Source of the DNA: Pelagibacteraceae bacterium AG-426-P20
GTDB taxonomy: Bacteria > Pseudomonadota > Alphaproteobacteria > Pelagibacterales > Pelagibacteraceae
Length of the DNA: 34,711 nucleotides
Reading direction: 5' to 3'
NCBI GenBank assembly: GCA_003210015.1
Contig: QCNX01000008.1
Span: forward strand, 1-34,711
Position numbers and translations under genes: made by a program. The notes beneath the pieces were generated by a model. It worked only from the letters and a program-made list of their open reading frames with translations. It ran no database searches and had not been told where the DNA came from. Positions 8,339 through 16,125 of the stretch are shown here, piece after piece; the stretch's first letter is position 1; every line of letters starts with the position of its first letter.

Positions 8339-8451
8339 GAATTAATTTTTCCGTATTTCTCTTCTAGTAAAATTTTTTGAATCCAAGTTTTAGCATCTAT
8401 ATATGTGCTAACCTTTGGTTGAATTAGTGCATTTAATAACTTTTTAATCAT
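8335..8451 (-). CDS. Possible 38-aa small protein convergent to thiolase
   Basis: The minus strand from ATG at 8451 reads MIKKLLNALIQPKVSTYIDA and ends EEKYGKINS with TAA, overlapping the thiolase stop by 4 bp. The amino-acid mix (amphipathic, lysine and isoleucine rich, with a Trp) and the lack of gaps look coding-like for this genome, and it fills most of an otherwise empty 210-bp intergenic region. There is no Shine-Dalgarno, and an in-frame stop lies five codons upstream, so it cannot be longer. I do not recognise a family; it could be a genuine micro-protein, a gene remnant or chance. Confidence 0.4.
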   Translation of the reverse strand: MIKKLLNALIQPKVSTYIDAKTWIQKILLEEKYGKINS

Positions 8452-8474
8452 TTTTGAAGCATGTACTTAAAGAG

Positions 8475-8512
8475 TGTCTAAAAATTGGACAGAATGTGTT
8501 AGAATTTGTAAT
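8475..8512 (+). promoter_or_regulatory. Candidate promoter with inverted repeat before the aceE-aceF operon
   Basis: TGTCTAA and TTGGACA (8475-8491) form an inverted repeat with one mismatch. Its right arm contains TTGGAC, which with a 16-bp spacer and TGTAAT (8507-8512) makes a plausible sigma70-type promoter. A repressor binding the repeat would cover the -35. Upstream of aceE only; no protein is assigned. Confidence 0.35.
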
Positions 8513-8548
8513 TAAGTAAAATTTAATAGTGTATAAGACTTAAAAATA

Positions 8549-11500
8549 ATGACAGATAAATTATTAGTTCCTGACATTGGTGATTTTGAAAATGTAGAAG
8601 TAATTGAACTTCTAGTAAAAGAAGGACAGGAAATTAAAAAAAATGATCCAGTTGTTACAATAGAAAGTGATAAGTCTAGTGTAGAAATACCCTCAACTTT
8701 TTCTGGTAAAATAGAGTCTATAAAAGTAAAGGTTGGAGATAAGGTTTCAAAGGGAGATTTAATACTTAATATATTAAATTCTGATCAATCATCCTCTATT
8801 TCTAAAGTTATTCCAAAAGATACTGAGAATTTAATACAAGAAGCAGAAAATGCATTGCAAAAAAAACAAGAACCAACACCACAAATAAAAAAAAAAGAAA
8901 ATTCTACAATTCAAGTTGTTAAGGAAGGTGATTTAGATCCATTAGAGACAAGTGAATGGCTTGAGTCTTTATCTGCAGTGATAGAAAAAGATGGTAATCA
9001 AAGAGCTCATTACTTAATAAAAGAATTAATTAATAAAGCATATATGGAGGGTGCTAATATTCCTTATACTCAAAGCACTCCTTATATAAATACAATTCCA
9101 GTAAATGAAGAAAAAAAATCAAATGGAGATCAGAATATAGAGAGAAGAATTAGATCATTAATTAGATGGAATGCTGCAGCAATGGTTGTAAGAGCTAACA
9201 AAAAATTCTCTGAACTTGGGGGTCACATTGGAACATTTGCATCTGCAGCGACACTATATGATGTGGGAATGAATCATTTTTGGAGAGCTAAGAACAATAA
9301 GTTCGGAGGGGATTTGATTTATTTTCAAGGACACAGTGCACCTGGAATGTATGCAAGGGCATTTCTTGAGGGAAGGCTTAACGAAAAACAGTTAGATAGT
9401 TTTAGACAAGAAGTAAATCCAGGTGGTTTATCTTCTTATCCACACCCGTGGTTGATGCCAAACTTTTGGCAATTCCCAACTGTATCCATGGGATTAGGAC
9501 CAATGTTAGCAATATATCAAGCAAGATATATGAAATATTTAATTAACAGAGGTTTAATAAAGGATGAAGGTAGAAAAGTTTGGGCTTTTTTAGGAGATGG
9601 AGAGATGGATGAGCCTGAGTCTTTAGGCGCAATAGGTTTAGCTGCAAGAGAGAATCTCGATAATTTAATTTTTGTAGTTAATTGTAATCTACAAAGATTA
9701 GACGGACCTGTTCGTGGTAACGGTAAAATTATACAAGAGTTAGAGGGAATATTTAGAGGTGCTGGATGGAATGTAATTAAAGTAATTTGGGGATCTTATT
9801 GGGATTCTTTGTTAGCTAATGATAAAACAGGTTATCTTGTAAAAACTATGAACGAAACAGTAGATGGTGAATATCAAGCCATGAAAGCAAGAGATGGCGC
9901 ATATGTAAGGGAAAAATTTTTTGGAAAATATCCAGAAACAAAAGATTTAGTTTCGAGCCTATCTGATAAAGATATTTGGAGACTGAATAGAGGTGGTCAT
10001 GATCCTCATAAAGTTTTTGCAGCTTATGACAGAGCTATAAAAAACACTGGTAGTCCGACAGTTGTAATTGCAAAAACTATAAAAGGTTATGGCATGGGTA
10101 AAAGTGGTGAAAGTGTTAACACGACACATCAAACTAAAAAATTAGATATAGATGATTTAATGTATTATAGGGATAGGTTTGATGTTCCCTTAACTGATAA
10201 ACAGGTAAAAAATATTGAGTATTATAAACCTAAGCCAAATTCTCCGGAGATTAAATACATTAAAGAAAAAAGACTTAAACTTGGGGGCTATATTCCAGAA
10301 AGAACTACTTATGCAAAACCTATAAAAGCTCCACCTAAAGATATTTTTGATAATATGAAAGTCTCGACTGGCTCCAAAGAAATGTCTACAACAATGGCAC
10401 TGGTTAGAATGCTGACAAATTTATTGAGAGATAAAAATGTTGCGCCCAGATTAGTTCCTATTATTCCAGACGAAGCTAGAACGTTTGGCATGGAAGGTTT
10501 TTTTCAAAAGATTGGTATATACGCTAATGAGGGACAAAAATATGAACCTGAAGACTCTGAACAATTGAGTTCTTATAGAGAAGATAAAAGTGGGCAAGTT
10601 TTAGAAGAAGGAATAAACGAAGCAGGAGCAATGTCTTCTTGGATAGCTGCAGGAACGTCATACACAAATCATGATATTGAAATGATACCAATTTATCTTT
10701 TTTATTCTATGTTTGGCTTTCAAAGGATAGGTGATTTTGCTTGGGCAGGTGCAGATAGTCAATCTAGGGGATTTTTAATAGGTGCCACAGCTGGAAGAAC
10801 AACACTTGCAGGTGAAGGTTTACAGCATCAGGATGGTCATAGTCATCTTTTAGCGTCTACAATACCAAATTGTGTTTCCTATGACCCAACGTTTCATTAT
10901 GAACTTGCAGTTATTTTTAGAGAAGGATTAAGACGAATGCATGAAAAAAAAGAAAATATTTTTTATTACATTACAACTATGAACGAAAATTACCCACATC
11001 CCGCAATTCCAAAAGATAAATCATGTGAAGAAGGTATTTTAAAAGGCATGTACAAAATAAGAGAATTTAATAAAAATAAAAAAACTAAAATTCAGTTTTT
11101 AGGCTCAGGAACAATTCTAAGAGAAATGATAGCAGGAGCGGAGATTTTACAAAATGAGTACCAAATTGATAGTGAAGTTTGGAGTGTAACTAGTTTTAAT
11201 GAACTTAGAAGAGATGGTTTAGAGGTTGAAAGATTTAATCTTTTAAATCTAGATAAAGAACCCAAAAAATCTTATGTTGAAAAATGTTTAGGTAAAACTG
11301 AAGGACCAATATTGGCGGCCTCTGATTATATGAGAATGAACTCAGATCAAATTAGACCATATATAAACAAAAGTTTTTATTCTCTAGGAACTGATGGTTT
11401 TGGGAGAAGTGATACGAGAAAGAATTTAAGAAAATTTTTTGAAGTTGATAAAGAACATATTGTTGCATATGGGTTGAGTGTTCTGGCTAAAGAACAACTT

Positions 11501-11578
11501 GTAGCTTCTAAATATGCAAAAGACGCTATCAAAAAGTACAAAATTGACACAAATAAACCAATGCCAACAAAGTTATAA
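8549..11578 (+). CDS. aceE: Pyruvate dehydrogenase E1 (homodimeric type) with N-terminal lipoyl domain
   Basis: 1009-aa thiamine-diphosphate enzyme decarboxylating pyruvate and reductively acetylating lipoyl groups. Residues 1-75 are a complete lipoyl domain (LLVPDIGDFENVEV and TIESDKSSVEIP, lipoylated Lys42 expected); residues about 76-130 are a Lys/Glu/Gln-rich linker; from about 131 (DPLETSEWLESL) it is a standard AceE of about 880 residues with the ThDP motif GDGEMDEPES to NCNLQ and the conserved GEGLQHQDGHSH loop. Homodimeric E1 normally has no lipoyl domain; this one is about 120 residues longer than usual because of the fusion, and the domain closely resembles that of the downstream E2. 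The stop overlaps the aceF ATG by one base (TAATG). No lpd (E3) gene is adjacent. Confidence 0.95.
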   Translation: MTDKLLVPDIGDFENVEVIELLVKEGQEIKKNDPVVTIESDKSSVEIPSTFSGKIESIKVKVGDKVSKGDLILNILNSDQSSSISKVIPKDTENLIQEAENALQKKQEPTPQIKKKENSTIQVVKEGDLDPLETSEWLESLSAVIEKDGNQRAHYLIKELINKAYMEGANIPYTQSTPYINTIPVNEEKKSNGDQNIERRIRSLIRWNAAAMVVRANKKFSELGGHIGTFASAATLYDVGMNHFWRAKNNKFGGDLIYFQGHSAPGMYARAFLEGRLNEKQLDSFRQEVNPGGLSSYPHPWLMPNFWQFPTVSMGLGPMLAIYQARYMKYLINRGLIKDEGRKVWAFLGDGEMDEPESLGAIGLAARENLDNLIFVVNCNLQRLDGPVRGNGKIIQELEGIFRGAGWNVIKVIWGSYWDSLLANDKTGYLVKTMNETVDGEYQAMKARDGAYVREKFFGKYPETKDLVSSLSDKDIWRLNRGGHDPHKVFAAYDRAIKNTGSPTVVIAKTIKGYGMGKSGESVNTTHQTKKLDIDDLMYYRDRFDVPLTDKQVKNIEYYKPKPNSPEIKYIKEKRLKLGGYIPERTTYAKPIKAPPKDIFDNMKVSTGSKEMSTTMALVRMLTNLLRDKNVAPRLVPIIPDEARTFGMEGFFQKIGIYANEGQKYEPEDSEQLSSYREDKSGQVLEEGINEAGAMSSWIAAGTSYTNHDIEMIPIYLFYSMFGFQRIGDFAWAGADSQSRGFLIGATAGRTTLAGEGLQHQDGHSHLLASTIPNCVSYDPTFHYELAVIFREGLRRMHEKKENIFYYITTMNENYPHPAIPKDKSCEEGILKGMYKIREFNKNKKTKIQFLGSGTILREMIAGAEILQNEYQIDSEVWSVTSFNELRRDGLEVERFNLLNLDKEPKKSYVEKCLGKTEGPILAASDYMRMNSDQIRPYINKSFYSLGTDGFGRSDTRKNLRKFFEVDKEHIVAYGLSVLAKEQLVASKYAKDAIKKYKIDTNKPMPTKL

Positions 11579-12837
11579 TGTCTGTAACTGAAATAAAAGT
11601 ACCTAATATTGGAGATTTTAAAGATGTTGAGGTGATAGAAGTTTTAGTTTCGGAAGGTCAAACATTAAAAAAAAACGATCCTTTAATAACAATAGAGAGT
11701 GATAAATCTAGTGTAGAAATTCCATCAAATTTTGATGGTAAAATTAAAACATTAAAAATCAAAGTTGGCGACAAAGTTTCAGAGGGTGACTTAATATTGA
11801 TTTTAGAAAATACTTCGCAAACACAAGAAAAAGTTCAAAAAGAACCAACAATTGAAAAGGAGTTTAAAAAAATTAAGGTAATAACCCCAGAAATCCAGCA
11901 AACCGCAACTGATCAAAATAAAGTCAGTGATATCTCATCTGCAAGCCCGAAAGTCCGAAAATTCGCACGAGAGCTCGGTGTAGATATTAATCAAGTTAAG
12001 GGCAGTAAACGAAAAGGTAGAGTTATTGAAAGTGATATAAAGTTATTTGTAGCATCAAAATCAAAAAATATATCAATTAATGAAAATAAAAATAATGAAA
12101 AGATAAAACAAGAATATTTGCACTCTGAATTTGGAGAAATAGAAACTAAAGACTTACCGAGAGTTAAAAAATTATCATCAAAATATTTGATGAATTCTTG
12201 GACTAATATTCCTCATGTTACTAATCATGACGAAGCAGACATTACAGAGCTAGAAGAATTTAGAACATCGCTAACTGACATATATACTGGAGAAAAGAAA
12301 AAAATTACACCTTTAGCTTTTATTGTTAAGGCTCTAACCGCATCATTAAAAAAGTTTCCAAATTTTAATAGCTCTATTGACGAAATAGAAGAAGGAAAAA
12401 TGACTGTTAAAAAGTATTATCACATAGGTATTGCAGTCGACACACCACATGGCCTGATGGTACCAAAGTTAAGAAATGCAGGTAACAAAAATATTTCTTT
12501 AATAGGAGAAGAGCTTAAAAAATTAAGTAATGAATGTAAAAATTTAAAAATTGATAAAAAGGAATTATTTGGTGGTTCAATGACAATCACTAGCCTTGGG
12601 GGAATTGGAGGATCATTTTTCACACCTATTATTAATTATCCTGAAGTTGCCATATTAGGAGTTGGTAAATCAGAAAAAAAACAAATTAATATTGATGGTA
12701 AATTTGTTACAAGAATAATGTTGCCACTTTCTTTATCTTATGATCATAGAATAATTGATGGTGCTGAGGCAGCACGCTTTAATAATGATTTAAAGGAAAA
12801 TTTAGGCAAAAACTTTGCCTACAAATTAGCTATATAA
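11578..12837 (+). CDS. aceF: Dihydrolipoyl acetyltransferase (E2) of pyruvate dehydrogenase
   Basis: 419-aa E2 core that transfers acetyl from lipoamide to CoA. Domain order: one lipoyl domain (1-77; IESDKSSVEIP with Lys43), a charged linker, a peripheral-subunit-binding domain around 118-157 (SPKVRKFARELGVDINQVKG), a second linker, and the catalytic domain from about 190 to the end with the LSYDHRIIDGAEAARF motif holding the catalytic His and Asp. The length is that of a single-lipoyl E2. Translation is coupled to aceE by a one-base start/stop overlap. Together they supply acetyl-CoA to the TCA cycle; with the E1-borne lipoyl domain the complex would have additional swinging arms. Confidence 0.95.
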   Translation: MSVTEIKVPNIGDFKDVEVIEVLVSEGQTLKKNDPLITIESDKSSVEIPSNFDGKIKTLKIKVGDKVSEGDLILILENTSQTQEKVQKEPTIEKEFKKIKVITPEIQQTATDQNKVSDISSASPKVRKFARELGVDINQVKGSKRKGRVIESDIKLFVASKSKNISINENKNNEKIKQEYLHSEFGEIETKDLPRVKKLSSKYLMNSWTNIPHVTNHDEADITELEEFRTSLTDIYTGEKKKITPLAFIVKALTASLKKFPNFNSSIDEIEEGKMTVKKYYHIGIAVDTPHGLMVPKLRNAGNKNISLIGEELKKLSNECKNLKIDKKELFGGSMTITSLGGIGGSFFTPIINYPEVAILGVGKSEKKQINIDGKFVTRIMLPLSLSYDHRIIDGAEAARFNNDLKENLGKNFAYKLAI

Positions 12838-12844
12838 AAAAATT

Positions 12845-13735
12845 ATGTCAAAAACTGTCTCATTACTTAGCGCCTTATTGTGCACTTTTATTTGGGGAAC
12901 CACTTTTATTGCTCAAGATACAGGAATGGATGATATTGGTCCTTTTACTTTTAATGCAGTTAGATTTTTTGTGGGATTTTTAGCTATAACCCCTCTAGTT
13001 TTCTTGTTTGAGATCAAAAAATTTAAATCAGAGTTTAAATTAGACCATAAGACATTTGTTACTCTTTCTTTTTTTATTGGAGTATCACTATTTTTAGGGT
13101 CAGCTTTACAACAAGTAGCCTTGTTATATACAGACGTAGCAAATGCAGCCTTCTTTACTATTTTTTATGTGCCCATGGTTCCAATTATTATTTTTTTGTT
13201 TAAAAGAAAATCAATTCATTGGAGTGTATGGCCTTCTGTAATTTTATGTTTAATTGGTGGATATTTATTAACAAACTTTTATGATGCAACAGTAAGACTT
13301 GGTGATACTCTTGTAATCCTAGGAGCTTTATTTTGGAGTACACATATTATTTTCACTGGCATTATAGTTAAAAAATATAATCTTCCATTAACATTGGGAG
13401 CTATTCAAACACTGATTGTTGCTGTTTTTTCTTTTTTAATAGCACTCATTTACGAAGAGTTTATTTTTGAAAATATTTTAAAAGAAATTGATTCAATTTT
13501 GTATGCTGGTATTTTATCAGGTGGTTTTGCATTTGTATTACAAATTTATGCGCAAAAAAATATATCACCTGCACCTGCAGCTATTATTTTTTCCCTAGAG
13601 GGGGTTTTTGCAACTATTGCTGCATGGTTTTTATTAGATCAAATTCTAGGTATTAATAATTTATTAGGTTGTTTCTTTATATTGTGTGGGGTTTTATTGT
13701 CACAATTATTGCCTTTAGCTAAAAAAATTAACTAG
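12845..13735 (+). CDS. DMT-superfamily (EamA) permease
   Basis: 296-aa inner-membrane protein with about ten hydrophobic helices arranged as two EamA repeats: the first starts at LLSALLCTFIWGTTFIAQDT, and the second around LGDTLVILGALFWSTHIIFT. The SLEGVFATIAAWFLLDQ segment near the C-terminus is typical of drug/metabolite transporters in this family. Substrates vary widely (amino acids, nucleosides, organic compounds), so none is proposed. The ATG is 7 nt after aceF, so it may be co-transcribed with the pyruvate dehydrogenase genes, although a functional link is not implied. Its last 4 bp overlap the convergent uppP gene. Confidence 0.9.
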   Translation: MSKTVSLLSALLCTFIWGTTFIAQDTGMDDIGPFTFNAVRFFVGFLAITPLVFLFEIKKFKSEFKLDHKTFVTLSFFIGVSLFLGSALQQVALLYTDVANAAFFTIFYVPMVPIIIFLFKRKSIHWSVWPSVILCLIGGYLLTNFYDATVRLGDTLVILGALFWSTHIIFTGIIVKKYNLPLTLGAIQTLIVAVFSFLIALIYEEFIFENILKEIDSILYAGILSGGFAFVLQIYAQKNISPAPAAIIFSLEGVFATIAAWFLLDQILGINNLLGCFFILCGVLLSQLLPLAKKIN

Positions 13736-14499
13736 AAATATATTATTGTAAATAAGATTATTGAAATAATGATTCTATAAATAACAAAAATATTTAAAGA
13801 AAATTTATTTAAATAATTTAAGAAAAATTTAACAGTTACATATGAAAATAAAAAAGATAGTATTACTGCAAGTATAACTATCAAATTTATTTCTATCGAT
13901 TGATTAGACAAATCTTTTAGGCCCAGAAAGCTTGCACCTGCTAATGCAGGTATAGATAATAAAAATGAAATTTTACCTGAGTCAACTCTATTAAATTTAA
14001 GAAATCTAGCTGCTGTCATTGTAATTCCTGCTCTGCTAACACCAGGTATTAATGCAAGAATTTGAAATATCCCAATAAATATTATTGATTTAATATTTAA
14101 GTTTGTAGATATATTTTGATCAACTTTTCTTTGATCAGCAAAATATAAAATAATTGCGAAAAATAACGTAGTCCATGCTATTATTTTTATGTTTCTCAAA
14201 AGATGAACTAGTTCGGTTGTATGTAATATGTATCCAAAAATGATAAGTGGAATTGAGCCAATAATAATCAGACCTAATAATTTTTGATTATTTTGAAGAT
14301 CAAATAAATCTTTTTTAAAAAATAATATTATCGCAATTAAAGAGCCTAGGTGTAGACTAATATCTATTAACAAAGAACTTGTTTTAAGATCATATAAGTT
14401 AGAGACTACAATTAAATGAGCCGACGAACTTATTGGTAAGAATTCAGATATTCCTTGAATGGCAGATAGAATTAAAATTTCTATAAAATCTTGAAACAT
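13732..14499 (-). CDS. uppP: Undecaprenyl-diphosphatase (UppP/BacA)
   Basis: 255-aa integral membrane phosphatase that recycles undecaprenyl diphosphate to the monophosphate carrier for peptidoglycan and glycan export. The two family signatures are visible: ISEFLPISSSAHLIVVSNL near residue 17 (the conserved Glu and Ser region) and PGVSRAGITMTAARFLKFNR in the second half (PGxSRxG). The remaining sequence is a series of hydrophobic helices, and length matches the family (about 265 aa). It is transcribed away from gltD; the 185-bp divergent spacer contains the gltD promoter and no other gene. Its function fits the glycan-related genes at the far end of the window, but this is ordinary core machinery. 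Confidence 0.95.
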   Translation of the reverse strand: MFQDFIEILILSAIQGISEFLPISSSAHLIVVSNLYDLKTSSLLIDISLHLGSLIAIILFFKKDLFDLQNNQKLLGLIIIGSIPLIIFGYILHTTELVHLLRNIKIIAWTTLFFAIILYFADQRKVDQNISTNLNIKSIIFIGIFQILALIPGVSRAGITMTAARFLKFNRVDSGKISFLLSIPALAGASFLGLKDLSNQSIEINLIVILAVILSFLFSYVTVKFFLNYLNKFSLNIFVIYRIIISIILFTIIYF

Positions 14500-14605
14500 T
14501 TAACTGTCGTAACTTAAAAAATATTCATTTAAAACAATTCCATTTAATCATAATAGATATGCAAAACTTAAAGTTTCTATATTTTAAGCTCATTTTAGCT
14601 TTAAA

Positions 14606-14626
14606 TAGGTCATAAATATTGACCTA
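14606..14626. promoter_or_regulatory. Perfect inverted repeat overlapping the gltD -35 (candidate operator)
   Basis: TAGGTCA, seven bases, TGACCTA: a perfect 7-bp inverted repeat with 21-bp overall span, a typical size for a dimeric regulator. Its right arm contains the TTGACC -35 hexamer of the gltD promoter, so binding would be expected to block RNA polymerase. The regulator is unknown. Confidence 0.5.
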
Positions 14627-14646
14627 AATAATTCTTTTCCTATAAA
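14619..14646 (+). promoter_or_regulatory. Promoter of the gltD-gltB operon
   Basis: TTGACC, a 16-bp spacer and TATAAA: each hexamer matches consensus at 5 of 6 positions, the best promoter in the window. Transcription would start near 14653, giving a leader of about 32 nt before the gltD ATG. No Shine-Dalgarno is evident in that leader. Confidence 0.65.
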
Positions 14647-14684
14647 AAACAATGTATATTTTACCCTGATTGTAAAAAAAAATT

Positions 14685-16125
14685 ATGACTGACAAAATGC
14701 TTAAATTTGTAAAAATAGGTCAACAAACACCACCTAAAAGAGATGTAGGTGATAGAAAAGATGATTTTAACGAAATTTATGATGATTTTATAAAACAGAA
14801 AGCCGAAGAACAATCGAGTAGATGTTCTCAATGCGGAGTGCCTTTCTGTCAAGTTCATTGTCCCTTAAGTAATAATATCCCAGATTGGCTTAAATTAACA
14901 GCAGAGGGCAGACTTAAAGAGGCATATGAGCTATCTCAAAGCACAAATAATATGCCAGAAGTTTGTGGAAGAATATGTCCACAAGATCGACTTTGTGAGG
15001 GCAACTGTGTAATTGAACAATCTGGCCATGGAACAGTAACTATAGGTTCAATGGAAAAATATATTACAGATAATGCGTGGGAAAAAGGTTGGGTCAAACC
15101 AATTGAAGTAAAATTTGAAAAAGATCAAAGTGTTGGGGTAATTGGAGCGGGGCCAGCAGGACTAGCGGCAGCTGAACAATTAAGAAAAAACGGATATAAA
15201 ATTACTGTTTACGATCGATATGATCGAGCGGGAGGTTTATTAATTTATGGTATTCCTAATTTTAAACTAGAAAAATATGTTGTTGAAAGAAGAACAAAAC
15301 TTTTAAAAGATGGTGGTATTGAATTTGTTCATAATTTTGAAGTTGGTAAAGATGCTACTTTGGATCAGTTAAGAAAAAAAACATGATGCAATTTTAATTG
15401 CAACAGGAGTTTATAAACCTAGAGAAATAGAATTACCAGGAAATGACTTAGAAAATATTTTCCCCGCTATGGAATTTTTAACAGCTTCAAATAAGAAAGG
15501 CCTAGGAGATAAAGTTGAACTATTTGATAAAGGTATTTTAAATGCTGAAGGAAAAGATATTGTTGTTATTGGTGGTGGTGATACTGCTATGGATTGTGTG
15601 AGAACTTCAGTAAGACAAAAAGCAAAATCAGTTAAATGTCTTTACAGAAGAGATAAAGAAAATATGCCAGGATCAGCTCGAGAAGTTGCAAATGCGGAGG
15701 AGGAAGGTGTAGAATTTGTATGGCTGTCGAGTCCTAAAAAATTTAAAGGGACAAATAAAGTCGAAAATTTAATTGTTGATCAAATTCAATTAGGTGAACC
15801 TGATGACTCTGGTAGAAGAAGACCTCAAATTAAACAAGGATCAGAATTTGAAATTAAAGCTGATATGGTTATTAAAGCTCTAGGCTTTGATCCAGAAGAC
15901 CTTCCATATTTGTTTGATGCAAAAGAATTGCAAGTTACAAAATGGGGAACAGTAAAGACTGATTTTGACACAATGGAAACAAATTTAAAAGGAGTTTTTG
16001 CTGCAGGAGATATTGTCAGAGGAGCTTCGTTAGTTGTATGGGCTATAAAAGATGGAAGAGATGCAGCTGTAGCTATGAAAACTTATTTAGAAAATATTAA
16101 ATTAAAAAAATCAAAAGTAGCATAA
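14685..16125 (+). CDS. gltD: Glutamate synthase small subunit GltD, interrupted by a one-base frameshift
   Basis: NADPH-oxidising FAD subunit of glutamate synthase. The ORF track shows two pieces (14685-15386 and 15469-16125), but they are one gene of about 479 residues, the normal length. The first holds the cysteine-rich Fe-S region (CSQCGVPFCQVHCP, CGRICPQDRLCEGNC) and the FAD motif GAGPAGLAAAEQL; the second has the NADPH-binding GGGDTAMDC and ends KKSKVA. Frame is lost in an A8 tract at 15374-15381: with seven A the reading would be LRKKHDAILIATGVYKP, with eight it hits TGA at 15384-15386. This is a sequencing or assembly error, a real mutation, or a slippage site; everything else looks intact. 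It overlaps gltB by one base (TAATG). Confidence 0.9.

Noticed and set aside
14559-14615. 18-codon ORF in the uppP-gltD spacer
   Set aside because: Overlaps the candidate operator and has no ribosome site; consistent with chance.
15469-16125. 218-aa ORF listed as a separate gene
   Set aside because: It is the C-terminal part of GltD displaced by the A8 frameshift; coding in this frame continues upstream of the ATG to about 15382.
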